The notes under the pieces were generated by a model. The model worked only from the letters and a program-made list of their open reading frames with translations. It did no database searches and was not told the DNA's origin. From contig JAPKMR010000021.1 of NCBI GenBank assembly GCA_026645815.1, forward strand, positions 1-59,944: a stretch of 59,944 nucleotides of DNA. The letters run 5' to 3'. A program made the translations under genes and the position numbers. Every line of letters begins with the position of its first letter. The stretch's first letter is position 1. The stretch is from Anaerolineae bacterium (GTDB taxonomy: Bacteria; Chloroflexota; Anaerolineae; B4-G1; SLSP01). Of the stretch, positions 1-8,628 are shown in pieces.

Positions 1-1056
1 TTTGGCTGCGGGGCGGAGCGCAGCCCCGCAGTGTGCGCAGCTTAGACTCTCTGTTGCAGGTGTGGGCGCACTGATATTGAGAGTTCCGCCGTGAACATCT
101 CCCATACGCACGATGACGTTGTGGTCACCCTGCACGGTCTGGGCTCCTTCTTGAACCACCAGAGGTCCCTGCAAGGCGCCATGAATGACGGGGGCGATGT
201 TCATTTGGTCTCCGTGAACCACTTGTCCGTGTTGGTCGAATCCCCGCCATGCGCCTGGGAATGGCTCAATCTCTGGTTCATAAGTGAAGGGCAGCTCCTT
301 GGGTTGCCTCTCCCCGCCGGCATAGTGCGCCAGGACAAAGTTATCAGCCCCCTCGAAGTTGAGCACGGGATGCTGGCGGTCACCGGTGCGCCCCGGCACG
401 ACCTGCCGGGCGTGGAGTGCCAGGTCGGCGACACGCACGTAGCCATCTTGCTGCGCCACCCCTGCACCGCAAAGCGCCTCTATCAGTGCGAGCGTGAAGG
501 CGCTGTAGGGCTTGCCGGCAAAGGAGAGCTCATTCTCCTGAGAGGAGGCGATTAGCACACGCCCGCGCCCCTCAGTCAGCAACGCAAGCGCCTCCGGCGG
601 AAGTGGGGACTTCTGTAGCGGCAGCGGTGGCGTTTGGGTGAAGCCCCCGGCATGACAGCAATCCAGCAACAGAACTAGCTTCCGTGCAGGCAGCACGCGC
701 AACCGTGACGTGAATTCGGCGCCGCTGAGTGCCGTCTGTTCCAGTTGGGTCACATCGTAGCCATGGGGCATCAGATAAAAGGCGGTAGCCGGGTCGCCCG
801 CCCGGTAGCCATGTCCCGAGAAGTAGAGAATCACGGTAGATGCGGCTGTGCTGAGGCGCTCCAGGCGTTCCAGCGCGATGAGGATATGCTGGCGTGTGGC
901 ATCTTTGCCGGTGAGCGCCTGTACCTGCTCGGGTGGATAGGCGCAGCGCTGCGGTGACTTGAGGATGGCGGCAAGCCCTTGCGCATCGGTAACCGTGTCA
1001 GGTAAGTCGGCACCGGCGCCGATGATTAGGGCGTGTCCTTGCGTGAAGAGTGACAT
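1..1056 (-). CDS. caspase-fold (peptidase C14) protease with C-terminal zinc ribbon, 3' end off window
   Basis: The frame stays open from an ATG at 1056 to the window edge, so the C-terminus is missing. The start follows an AAGGAG site 6-7 bases upstream. The N-terminal ~250 residues have the caspase/metacaspase pattern: catalytic His82 in FSGHGY and catalytic Cys134 in LDCCHAG, each after a hydrophobic strand. Residues 308-332 carry a Gly/Asn beta-type motif (VQGDHNVIVRMGDV followed by NISAPT), and a zinc ribbon starts at the edge (CAHCGAALRP). The upstream STAND gene carries the same motif and similar ribbons, and lies 104 bp away on the same strand. Bacterial caspase-like proteases often act as effectors cleaved on or recruited by STAND NTPases; that role is inferred here. 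Family call is firm, partner role moderate. Confidence 0.85.
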   Translation of the reverse strand, partial: MSLFTQGHALIIGAGADLPDTVTDAQGLAAILKSPQRCAYPPEQVQALTGKDATRQHILIALERLERLSTAASTVILYFSGHGYRAGDPATAFYLMPHGYDVTQLEQTALSGAEFTSRLRVLPARKLVLLLDCCHAGGFTQTPPLPLQKSPLPPEALALLTEGRGRVLIASSQENELSFAGKPYSAFTLALIEALCGAGVAQQDGYVRVADLALHARQVVPGRTGDRQHPVLNFEGADNFVLAHYAGGERQPKELPFTYEPEIEPFPGAWRGFDQHGQVVHGDQMNIAPVIHGALQGPLVVQEGAQTVQGDHNVIVRMGDVHGGTLNISAPTPATESLSCAHCGAALRPAAK

Positions 1057-1160
1057 ACGTTACTCCTTGCCTGAAAGTCGCCAGGGAAATTGCCTTTTGA
1101 GAAGCTCTCTCTAAAGCATGGTTTCCCTTTTGCGTGTGAGCGGGAATAGGCTAAGCCAGC

Positions 1161-4049
1161 TTAATAATAGACGGAATAGTAACGCCAGGGTGACCAGTTC
1201 CCGCTTTCATTGCCTGCGCCATCTCGCGCGGAAACACGCCAGCGGTAATTCCCATAGGCTTGGCATGTTTCAGAGCTTTCAAGTGTCAGCTCGGTGCGGT
1301 CCAGATCTGTTCTTGAAAGCACGCGCACATTATCGGAACTGTAGATGATTTCTACTTCCACTGTGTAAAAGACACCGCTGGGATCCGAGACGGGATTCCA
1401 GCGCAGGGTTACTGGACAATTGACTGATTCAGCATATTCGGGGGTTGGGTCACCTGGAGCTATAGTTTCAGGGACCGGCGGCGGTGCGACATCTTCCTGT
1501 TGGCGCAACCAGAATTCCCTTTCTTCAGACCAGTCGCCAGCATTGCCTGCGCCATCGAAGGCGCGCACTCGCCACCTGTAGATTTCGGGGCAGGGCAGGG
1601 TCTCCCGGTAAGAGAGCGTTTCGCTGCGGAATGCAGGGTAGACCTGTGGTGAGGTCTCCAACGCCTCCAGGGCGATTTCGTAATACGCGATGCCGGACGG
1701 ATCGGTGACCTCTGACCAGCCGAATTCAATGGCATCATTCGGAGCCCCAAGGGGGCAATAGCGCATTTCCTTTTCCTTGGGCGTGTAGAGCTGCGGCGCC
1801 GGCGGTCCTTCAGTATCCGGAGGTATTTCGGGTGTCTCGATGGGCGCCACAGCGAAGACACAGCGCGCCGAGTCTTTTTGGGTTCTTTCGGTATCCACAA
1901 CGGTGGCTTCGAAGGTGTGCTCTCCAGGTTCGATTTCCGCAAATGCTATCGAGAAGCTCTCACGCACCTCGGACCGCAGCATGCGTTCTGCATAAGCTGC
2001 CCCATCCAGGGTGAGATAACCCTCTCCATCAAGGTTGGATTCCAGGTACAGAGTGCTGTCTGCATCGGCGGCATAGGTCCTGTTGCAGCCATCCATCAAC
2101 CATAGTCTTGACACCAATATTGGATAGGCAACTGGGGTGGATCTGTCTCTGATGTACGTCACCACCCTTAATCCACCCGTAGCGACAATGCCCAAACCTA
2201 TAATTATGGTTGCTGCTATCCAGGCAAAGCGCGCGAATCCAATCTTGGGGCGCGGTACGGGTTGCGCGGGCGTTTTGGGTTCGGAGTGTGCCATGTCTGT
2301 GGGCTTATCTTCATGCAGCTCGTCAACCGGTGGCGCCCCGAGGAAAATGGTCATGTTGTGGCGCGTGAGGGCAGCCCCGGCTTTATCTCCCAACCTCTGT
2401 CGCAAGTTGAGCGCTTCAGAGAGCAAAATCCCTGCGCTCTTTTCACCCAGACAGCCGGCACGGGTGCCCAATTGATGGAGCGCCCAGGCTTCAGTGGGTT
2501 GGTCTTGCAGGGCACGCGCAGCCGTGAGCGCGTGTTGAAGCAGCTGGCTCCAGGCGCCCCAGCTCCCGGCTAACGCCAGAGCGCTTTCACTGGCGCGAAT
2601 TAACCGCAGCGCCTGGCGTGGCTGTTGGGCGGCAAGGGCCTGCTCTACACTGCTCACGATGGCATCGCTTTCTGCACAAAGGTCTTCGGCTGTGGTTTGT
2701 TGTCCTTCAGCCCATGCCGTCAAGACTTCCAACGCCCGGATACGCCAGGGTTCCAGATCCCAAAGCAGGGCGAGTTGAGATGCAAGATCGCTAGTCAGGC
2801 TGTAGCGGGGACTGTGTTGCTGTACCAGTCCCTGACGTTGTAAAGATTGCACGGCAGAACTCAGGTCAGGATGATCCACTATAAGTGCGAGTGTCTTTTC
2901 GTGGAGTGGGGCGTTTACAGCAGCCAGAACTGCCAGGATGCGCCGCTCCAGTTCGGATAGTGTTGAGAGGGTGTGTGAAATAAGGGCTCTTTCTGAGGTA
3001 GGTGCTTGGACCAGGGGGAGCATCTCGCTCAGGGCGCGGTGACTGCTGCGTGCCAGTGCTGCCAGCTGCAGTACGCGCAAGGGATGTCCATTCACGGCAG
3101 CTGCCAATCGTTGCGCGGTAAAGCGTTCTTCAGCACTGAGTGCACGTCCTAGCTCGCGTTCGAGCAGGCGCGCTCCATCGGCGGGTGGCAAACCGGGTAA
3201 CTCCAAGACTTGTCCTGGTCCCCAGTAACACCGCATCTCAGAGGTGATAACAAAAGTGCACTGAGGCGCCAGATGTAGTAGCGCATCGAGCGCTTCGCGG
3301 CTGAGCGGACAATCATCCAGGAGGATTAACGCGCGCCGGTCCTGTAACCCTTCGCGCACCTGCGCCGGTGTGGGATGAAAGGCGACTTCACAGGTGAAAA
3401 GCGCTTCGTAGAGTGTCGTTGCGATATCCTCTGTGTTTTGGTGCGCTGCGTAGAGATAAATGATGCCATCACGGAAGGTGTTGGCTGTGGGGTGGTATGC
3501 TAGATGGCATAGCAGAGTGGTCTTGCCGATGCCACTTTCTCCACTGAAAGCGATGGTGCTGGCAGAGAGCAACGCCGAGGCTGCTGCTGCAACTTCTACT
3601 TGACGATCCAGGAAATCCGAGACGGTGCGCGGACGCAATGATGCGGGGATGGTACGCGGTCGCGGTTGGGCTGAGGCGGTAGGCGCTATGATATTGACAA
3701 TGGCATCTTTTACGTCGCCCATTTGGACCAGCAGGTTATAGTTGCCCACGACAATCTGCCCTGCTGGGAGAGTGCCAATACGCGGCTGAATGGGAATAGC
3801 TGAACTGGCGGGCAGTTGAGGGACCGGGGGCATGACGTAGGCAGCAGCTCCCTCTGTAGCCCCTGCCTGGTTGGTGTTAAGCGCAGCGCCACAATGCTGG
3901 CAGAAACGTGCACCTGGGCGCAAGGGCGCACTGCAAGTCGGACAAGCGATGTTGGCCTGTGCCACACTTTGCAGGCGTGTGCCGCAGTTTCTACAGAAAC
4001 GCCCACCGGCGCGATTCTGCGCGCCACATTTTGGGCATCGCGTGCTCAT
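1161..4049 (-). CDS. membrane-anchored STAND NTPase with zinc ribbons and extracytoplasmic FN3-like domains
   Basis: 962 residues, ATG behind GGAGG. Order seen: two zinc ribbons (four CxxC pairs, residues 5-55); the beta-type motif VVGNYNLLVQMGDV...NIIAPT (100-124) also found in the caspase gene; a P-loop NTPase (Walker A GESGIGKTT about 170-178, Walker B LILLDD); a winged-helix-like region after the NTPase; TPR-like helices (~500-565); one hydrophobic span (~603-628); then two FN3-like beta domains (~745-845 and 855-962), each with WRVRAFDGAGN or WRVSARDGAGN. With no signal peptide, the NTPase is predicted inside and the FN3 domains outside. This is the STAND signalling architecture, in which ligand binding triggers oligomerisation. 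It probably recruits or activates the downstream caspase through the shared motif; this is inference. Confidence 0.85.
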   Translation of the reverse strand: MSTRCPKCGAQNRAGGRFCRNCGTRLQSVAQANIACPTCSAPLRPGARFCQHCGAALNTNQAGATEGAAAYVMPPVPQLPASSAIPIQPRIGTLPAGQIVVGNYNLLVQMGDVKDAIVNIIAPTASAQPRPRTIPASLRPRTVSDFLDRQVEVAAAASALLSASTIAFSGESGIGKTTLLCHLAYHPTANTFRDGIIYLYAAHQNTEDIATTLYEALFTCEVAFHPTPAQVREGLQDRRALILLDDCPLSREALDALLHLAPQCTFVITSEMRCYWGPGQVLELPGLPPADGARLLERELGRALSAEERFTAQRLAAAVNGHPLRVLQLAALARSSHRALSEMLPLVQAPTSERALISHTLSTLSELERRILAVLAAVNAPLHEKTLALIVDHPDLSSAVQSLQRQGLVQQHSPRYSLTSDLASQLALLWDLEPWRIRALEVLTAWAEGQQTTAEDLCAESDAIVSSVEQALAAQQPRQALRLIRASESALALAGSWGAWSQLLQHALTAARALQDQPTEAWALHQLGTRAGCLGEKSAGILLSEALNLRQRLGDKAGAALTRHNMTIFLGAPPVDELHEDKPTDMAHSEPKTPAQPVPRPKIGFARFAWIAATIIIGLGIVATGGLRVVTYIRDRSTPVAYPILVSRLWLMDGCNRTYAADADSTLYLESNLDGEGYLTLDGAAYAERMLRSEVRESFSIAFAEIEPGEHTFEATVVDTERTQKDSARCVFAVAPIETPEIPPDTEGPPAPQLYTPKEKEMRYCPLGAPNDAIEFGWSEVTDPSGIAYYEIALEALETSPQVYPAFRSETLSYRETLPCPEIYRWRVRAFDGAGNAGDWSEEREFWLRQQEDVAPPPVPETIAPGDPTPEYAESVNCPVTLRWNPVSDPSGVFYTVEVEIIYSSDNVRVLSRTDLDRTELTLESSETCQAYGNYRWRVSARDGAGNESGNWSPWRYYSVYY

Positions 4050-4130
4050 TTTCCCTCCGTATCAGATATCCAGAGACATAATAATGGAGGGTGAGGTGTA
4101 AGTCGTGCATGGTACAGGGAGAAGAGCCGA

Positions 4131-4136
4131 TGTCAA
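4131..4136 (-). promoter_or_regulatory. candidate -35 box of STAND/caspase operon
   Basis: On the minus strand TTGACA (4136-4131) is followed after 16 bases by TACCAT (4114-4109), a 4/6 match to the -10 consensus. It lies about 85 bases before the STAND start and would give a short leader. Confidence 0.35.
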
Positions 4137-4429
4137 TCAATTTCAGTATAAGCCAGAGTGATGAAAACGTCAACAAAAATCGGAACTTTTCAACCGGTGG
4201 AAAAACGGCTATTCATAGGGGATGTGAATGGTTTTATCATGGAGGTGGAAATCCAGTCTCTCCGTAAGGCTACTGAGCCCAAGGAACGTTTAAGCGTTGG
4301 GGCGCGGGTTAGTTTGCTTCGGCGCCCGAATCGAAATCCGCCCCATTCTGTCTGTCACTTTGATTCACAGAATGAAGCGATTTATGAAATTTTTCATTTT
4401 TTGTTTACCAAGCTTACACCCGACTTAAC

Positions 4430-4435
4430 TATAAT
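4430..4435 (+). promoter_or_regulatory. candidate -10 box for the Tad locus
   Basis: TATAAT in an AT-rich stretch about 130 bases before the first TadE start. No good -35 at standard spacing (nearest TTTACC-like hexamer is 20 bases away), so support is weak. Confidence 0.3.
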
Positions 4436-4565
4436 AGAATTAGATCACAGGGCATTTTCGATTGATGGTGCTCTGATTTTTGGCGTCAGGGATAGTTTGC
4501 GCACCCTGCTATTCCAGTATCTGCAAATCGTAATCTTCCTGATATGGTCAAAGTGGGTTACAGAG

Positions 4566-4943
4566 ATGAGACGAAAACAAGAATGTGGGTCAAGTCTAGT
4601 TGAAGCTGCGCTAGTACTCCCATTTTTGTTGTTGTTATTGGCAGGTGTGGTGGATTTGGGGCGTGGTTATCACACCTATATCACCATTATCAATGCCGCG
4701 CGTGAAGGCGCCCGTGTTGGCGTGGATTACCCTACGGATGAGACGCGAATTGTAAGCGTAGTTCAACAAGAAGCTGCGACCAGTCATGTACAAATTCTCG
4801 CGGAAAACGTCGCGGTCCAGAACTTTGGGGTGGGGAACCCGATTCGTGTGACGGTCACAGTGCCATTTGTTACCTTCCTCGGTGGCTTTCTGGGAATGCC
4901 GACTTTTCCTATTACGGCGAGTGCTGCCTTCATGGTGCGTTGA
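4566..4943 (+). CDS. TadE-like pilus protein (pseudopilin)
   Basis: 125 residues. The start is placed at ATG 4566 because the protein then begins with the typical TadE layout: a short basic tail, GSSLVEAALVLP, then one hydrophobic span. The Gly followed five residues later by Glu fits a prepilin-peptidase site. The frame is open upstream to 4158, but that extension is unlike the family. It leads a run of Tad genes, 13 bases before a second TadE paralogue. TadE-type proteins are minor pilins needed for assembly of Flp-type pili at the cytoplasmic membrane. Confidence 0.75.
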   Translation: MRRKQECGSSLVEAALVLPFLLLLLAGVVDLGRGYHTYITIINAAREGARVGVDYPTDETRIVSVVQQEAATSHVQILAENVAVQNFGVGNPIRVTVTVPFVTFLGGFLGMPTFPITASAAFMVR

Positions 4944-4956
4944 TGAGGTATAAACA

Positions 4957-5346
4957 ATGTGGCGAGGACGCTTGAAAGTCACTCCACCAGGGCAAACCCT
5001 GGTGGAATTCGCCCTGGTGTTGCCTTTAGTATTACTGCTGCTGGTTGGCATCGCTGAATTCACCATTGTTGTGCTTTCCTACAACACTTTGGCTGATGCC
5101 GCACGCCAGGGGGCACGTTACAGTGCTGTACACCCTGACGATATAGCGGGGATCGAGTCTGTCGCGAGGGATGCTGCAGCATGGATGGACCAAACCAGAC
5201 TGACCGTATCCATTAGCTCCATGGGGGCGATGCGAGTTGAGACCACCTATGATCTTGACCTGCTGACAGGCTTCATTATCGAGGCGGTGGGTGGAAACCG
5301 CACTCTACGTTTGCGTGCAGTATCAACGATGCAGATGGAATATTGA
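4957..5346 (+). CDS. TadE-like pilus protein (pseudopilin)
   Basis: 129 residues. N-terminus GQTLVEFALVLP followed by a hydrophobic stretch and IAEF, the TadE family signature, with Gly/Glu spacing suited to prepilin-peptidase cleavage. The body contains SYNTLADAARQGARY, the conserved post-membrane helix of this family, and ends STMQMEY. It is closely related to the protein at 7193-7588, which shares the same helix and C-terminus, so the two are a recent duplication. It sits between another TadE and the vWA TadG gene in one transcription direction. Confidence 0.8.
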   Translation: MWRGRLKVTPPGQTLVEFALVLPLVLLLLVGIAEFTIVVLSYNTLADAARQGARYSAVHPDDIAGIESVARDAAAWMDQTRLTVSISSMGAMRVETTYDLDLLTGFIIEAVGGNRTLRLRAVSTMQMEY

Positions 5347-5415
5347 CGGTGCTCTGCGCCTATACTTCCACTGCGATTATTATCATGAGTTTGCCAGATT
5401 TAAGGACGGTGTGGT

Positions 5416-6585
5416 ATGGAGATGAAGGGGAACACCAAACACGAGCGCGGAGGAGTGCTCTTATTGTTAGCTCTATCCCTCATTGTGTTGATCGGATTAT
5501 TAGCCCTTGCGATTGATATTGGTGTGGGTTATGCGGCGCGACGTAAGGTTCAGAATGCGGTTGATGCGGGTGCTTTAGCTGCGGCGGTCAAACTCGCAGA
5601 TCATGAATCTGATTCTGTAATCTACGCAGTTATAGAGCAATACACGATTGTTGAAAATGAAGCGCATACTTTTGAGGCTTTTTATATTGCAGAACCTGGT
5701 GGTCCAGTGTTGGCTACGGTTGGGGAAGGGGCAATTCCTCTATCAGCTACGGGTATTCGAATCAACGCAACGTTGACAACTCCCACCTACTTTGCACAGC
5801 TCTTGGGTTTTGATACTTTGACGGTGGAAGCCAGTGGTGGCGGCGGTTTTGGGAAGGCTGATATTATGCTGGTCCTGGACCGCTCTGGTAGCATGGATGA
5901 TGATTCCTGCAGTTGGCAACCCTACCCTCCTACTGGAGGTCGTGAGTGCTATTCGCCTGTCAATGAAACCAATTGCACAGACTGCTATGTGTTGTCTGGC
6001 AGTAGGCGGGTTCATGGTACATGGGGGTCTCCGCTACAACCCATCACAGCGGCGAAAAATGCTGCTAACTTGTTTGTGGATCTGAACAACCCGCATTTCA
6101 CCTATATCGGTGTCGCTTCGTATGCTGATGACTATACCTTGAATCGTACTCTCTCGAATAATTACGCTGGGGTGAAAACGGCGATTAGTAACCTGGTTGC
6201 TGATGGTTGTACCAATGCTGCAGGCGGACTGTACCGAGCACGTCAGGAACTTACCGGTGTGCATGCACGTGAGGGTGCTTCCAGGTTTGTCGTTTTTCTC
6301 ACCGACGGTTTGCCAAATCAGGGATTGAATAGTTCTCAGTCTTGCAGCAGTTGTCCTGACTATTGCCCTGTGGCCAAGACAGCTGCGCGGAATCAAGCTA
6401 TCCTTGCCGCGGAAGATAACATCATCATCTTCACTATCGCGTTGGGGAACAAAGCTGATCAGGCTTTGATGCGCGATATTGCTGACCTCACCGGTGGTGG
6501 CTTCTATTATGCTCCTACCTCTGATGAGCTTGCAAGCATCTACGAGGAGATCTTTGAACAGATCCGTTTGCGATTGATTGAGTGA
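5416..6585 (+). CDS. tadG: TadG-like pilus assembly protein with vWA domain
   Basis: 389 residues. The N-terminus (ERGGVLLLLALSLIVLIGLL) is the Flp/TadG-type membrane anchor, followed by ARRKVQNAVDAGALAAA, the conserved TadG helix. A von Willebrand A domain starts near residue 149 with an intact MIDAS (DRSGSM), plus FLTDGLPNQG as a second metal-site strand. Several Cys-rich insertions (NCTDCY, SCSSCPDYC) lie inside the vWA fold and may form disulfides outside the cell. TadG proteins with vWA domains are thought to anchor the pilus or act as an adhesive minor component. Confidence 0.8.
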   Translation: MEMKGNTKHERGGVLLLLALSLIVLIGLLALAIDIGVGYAARRKVQNAVDAGALAAAVKLADHESDSVIYAVIEQYTIVENEAHTFEAFYIAEPGGPVLATVGEGAIPLSATGIRINATLTTPTYFAQLLGFDTLTVEASGGGGFGKADIMLVLDRSGSMDDDSCSWQPYPPTGGRECYSPVNETNCTDCYVLSGSRRVHGTWGSPLQPITAAKNAANLFVDLNNPHFTYIGVASYADDYTLNRTLSNNYAGVKTAISNLVADGCTNAAGGLYRARQELTGVHAREGASRFVVFLTDGLPNQGLNSSQSCSSCPDYCPVAKTAARNQAILAAEDNIIIFTIALGNKADQALMRDIADLTGGGFYYAPTSDELASIYEEIFEQIRLRLIE

Positions 6586-7192
6586 ACGAGTGCTCGGCTG
6601 AGTTTCGATGCCGCGCTACATTGCCCACTAGCATTATTGCTAGCACAGGATTGCCCTTGTGGAAGGTGTGTTTTGGAGCGTACTCCCGGCGCCTCAAAAC
6701 TATGCTCTCCCGTCTATAGGCGAAACTCGATTGCCTGTGTTCGGCCAATCAAGATCGGTTCTTTCCAATTGTCTGATATACCTCATGTAGGACGCCTGTA
6801 ACTGTTCAGCGTTCTTCCGCTTGCAACAAAGGAGAGCGGCAAAAGCCACGTTTTTAGAGGGTGTTTTTGGCACTGTGTAACGCACGGACCACACATCGCG
6901 CGGCAGCTGAAGACACTTCTCCCGGCGGTCTATAGCCAAAAATCCGCACCTGCTAACGGAAATCTGAACAGTTACGGACGCTCGTACAGATTCTGTGTGG
7001 TTACTGAGAGCTAAATTGATTCTTGGAGTGGTTTTCTAAACCGAAATCATTTTAGCATTTTTTTAAGATTGTACCCGTCTGAATTATACCGGTTGATGAT
7101 ATTATGAAATCATAAAAATATGAAATAGATTTTACAGAGTCTAAAAGCGCATATTTACTTGATTTCAATCTTATTCCTGTGGAGCCTGAAGG
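6586..7192. other. intergenic region carrying a MITE and an AT-rich leader
   Basis: 607 bases without a gene. 6798-6975 is a family B inverted-repeat element. 7030-7190 is strikingly AT-rich compared with its neighbours and probably holds the promoter of the next TadE gene, but no clean -35/-10 pair is visible. Confidence 0.5.
6798..6975. repeat. MITE-like element, family B (degenerate copy)
   Basis: 178 bp bounded by inverted repeats GTAACTGTTCAG and CTGAACAGTTAC, the same ends as the copy at 57371-57532. Flanks GGACGCCT and GGACGCTC look like an 8-bp target duplication with two changes. An internal hairpin (TTTTTGGC versus GCCAAAAA) is partly preserved. No coding capacity. Confidence 0.65.
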
Positions 7193-7588
7193 ATGTGGCA
7201 ATCAAGGCGTTCTAGATGGCATGAGCAAGGACAGACGTTGGTCGAGTTTGTTCTGATCTTGCCATTGCTCTTGTTATTGGGAATAGCCGAGTTTACGATT
7301 GCTGTGCTTTCCTACAATACCCTCGCCGATGCTGCGCGCCAGGGTGCCCGTTATGGCATCGTTCATCCCACTGATGTTGCCAGCATTGAGGCTGTAGCGC
7401 GCGACGCGACTTCCTGGTTGGATCAGGATGCGCTAACATTCACCGTGAATCCAGATATGGGCGCTCGGACCATCAACGTGTTGGCGCAATATGATCTACG
7501 TCTCATCTCTGGTGTCATCATTGAGGCTGTGGGAGGCAATCCCACAGTGAATTTACGCGCCATTTCTACTATGCAGATGGAATATTGA
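7193..7588 (+). CDS. TadE-like pilus protein (pseudopilin), duplicate
   Basis: 131 residues with GQTLVEFVLILP, one membrane span, then SYNTLADAARQGARY and the ending STMQMEY. It closely matches the protein at 4957-5346 over its whole length, with most change in the middle (ALTFTVNPDMGARTINV). The two copies are separated by TadG and a MITE. The Gly/Glu spacing suits prepilin-peptidase processing. Duplicate pseudopilins may form distinct tips or stems of the same pilus; that is inference. Confidence 0.8.
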   Translation: MWQSRRSRWHEQGQTLVEFVLILPLLLLLGIAEFTIAVLSYNTLADAARQGARYGIVHPTDVASIEAVARDATSWLDQDALTFTVNPDMGARTINVLAQYDLRLISGVIIEAVGGNPTVNLRAISTMQMEY

Positions 7589-7759
7589 AGCGGTTAATCA
7601 GGGCTTGGCTTGCTCAGGTTCTGTCCTTAACTGTGGGGAGAGAGCGACAGAACAGTGGTGATCCCAACGCCCTTGGATGCAGTGGTGGCGTGGCGAGAAC
7701 TTGGACATCGGTGACGTTATTCGGGTTTTGGATCCCACCCTGATTCAGGAGGTGTGATT

Positions 7760-8590
7760 ATGGGGCGTTTGCGCGGTTTTCTATGGTTGATTGCGGGGTT
7801 GGTGATTGCTATTGGCGCAGGTGTGGTAGCCTACATCACGTTGAGTGAGGCAGTTGCCAATCGTCCTCTTCGCGACCAGGTTACTGATCCCCGTACTAGT
7901 GTGGTTGTGACGACCCATGTCATCGAGCCACATCAACTCCTCACTGCTGAGGACCTCGAATTCAAAGAGATTCCCCTGACTTTGGTCCCCGAAGGCGCCG
8001 TGATGGAACTAGATGAAGCCGTGGGAAAGATGGCGTTGACTATGCTTTATCCGGGGGAAGTTATTCTCTCCCAACGGCTCTTGGACCCGAATGTCGTGAG
8101 CGGTGATGGACGGATGGCAGTGGTGCTGTCTGACAATGAATTTCTGATGGCTTTCCCCATCGCAGACTTGATGAGTCGCATTGATGTCTTGAAACCTGGC
8201 GACCGAATAGATTTGCTTTTCTCATTGGACTTCCCCATGGAAGAAGCTGTTGCCGGGCAATTGCCTGGAGCACCGACTCCTGCCCCAGGGATGGCTACTG
8301 AAGAGGAAACATCTGCCGAGCAGCAGGTAACCTTCGATTTGCTGCAAAACGTCACGATTGCGGCGGTGATCTATGGACAATCTAACGATGACCGGGTGCG
8401 ACCCGAACCCGAGGCTTTGTTGTTCACCGTCAGCCCTCAGGATGCGTTGGTCCTGAAATATGTTGTGGATGCTGGCGGTGTGGTGAATGTGGTACTGCGG
8501 GCGCCTGCTGCAGAAGGGCTGTTCAAAGCCGAACCCGTCAATATGGATTACCTGATCAACTACTACTTGATCCCTGTGGGAGGACGTTAG
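7760..8590 (+). CDS. cpaB: CpaB/RcpC-like Flp pilus assembly protein
   Basis: About 276 residues. The frame opens at a GTG at 7754, but AGGAGG at 7747-7752 is spaced correctly for ATG 7760, so that start is preferred. One N-terminal membrane span (~7-28) is followed by a SAF domain (VVVTTHVIEPHQLLTAEDLE) and the RcpC/CpaB C-terminal beta region, with LKPGDRIDLLFSLD as the family motif. CpaB proteins sit at the cell surface side of the membrane and stabilise or guide the pilus. No secretin gene is nearby, which fits a single-membrane envelope. Confidence 0.82.
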   Translation: MGRLRGFLWLIAGLVIAIGAGVVAYITLSEAVANRPLRDQVTDPRTSVVVTTHVIEPHQLLTAEDLEFKEIPLTLVPEGAVMELDEAVGKMALTMLYPGEVILSQRLLDPNVVSGDGRMAVVLSDNEFLMAFPIADLMSRIDVLKPGDRIDLLFSLDFPMEEAVAGQLPGAPTPAPGMATEEETSAEQQVTFDLLQNVTIAAVIYGQSNDDRVRPEPEALLFTVSPQDALVLKYVVDAGGVVNVVLRAPAAEGLFKAEPVNMDYLINYYLIPVGGR

Positions 8591-8628
8591 TAACGTGGTA
8601 TTCGTGTGTATCTCAATTGGGAGGCAGC

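Larger units (their letters stand above)
4050..4565. other. divergent intergenic region between STAND operon and Tad locus
   Basis: 516 bases without a credible gene. An open frame from 4158 runs into the TadE gene, but its first 136 residues resemble nothing and lack TadE features, so it is treated as spacer. The region holds the STAND promoter candidate at its left and a TATAAT at 4430-4435 facing the Tad genes. Confidence 0.5.

Noticed and set aside
91-555. Plus-strand frame of 154 codons
   Set aside because: It lies antisense to the caspase gene, whose catalytic motifs and Shine-Dalgarno site are on the minus strand.
4158-4565. N-terminal extension of the first TadE frame
   Set aside because: No TadE features, and the family start fits ATG 4566.
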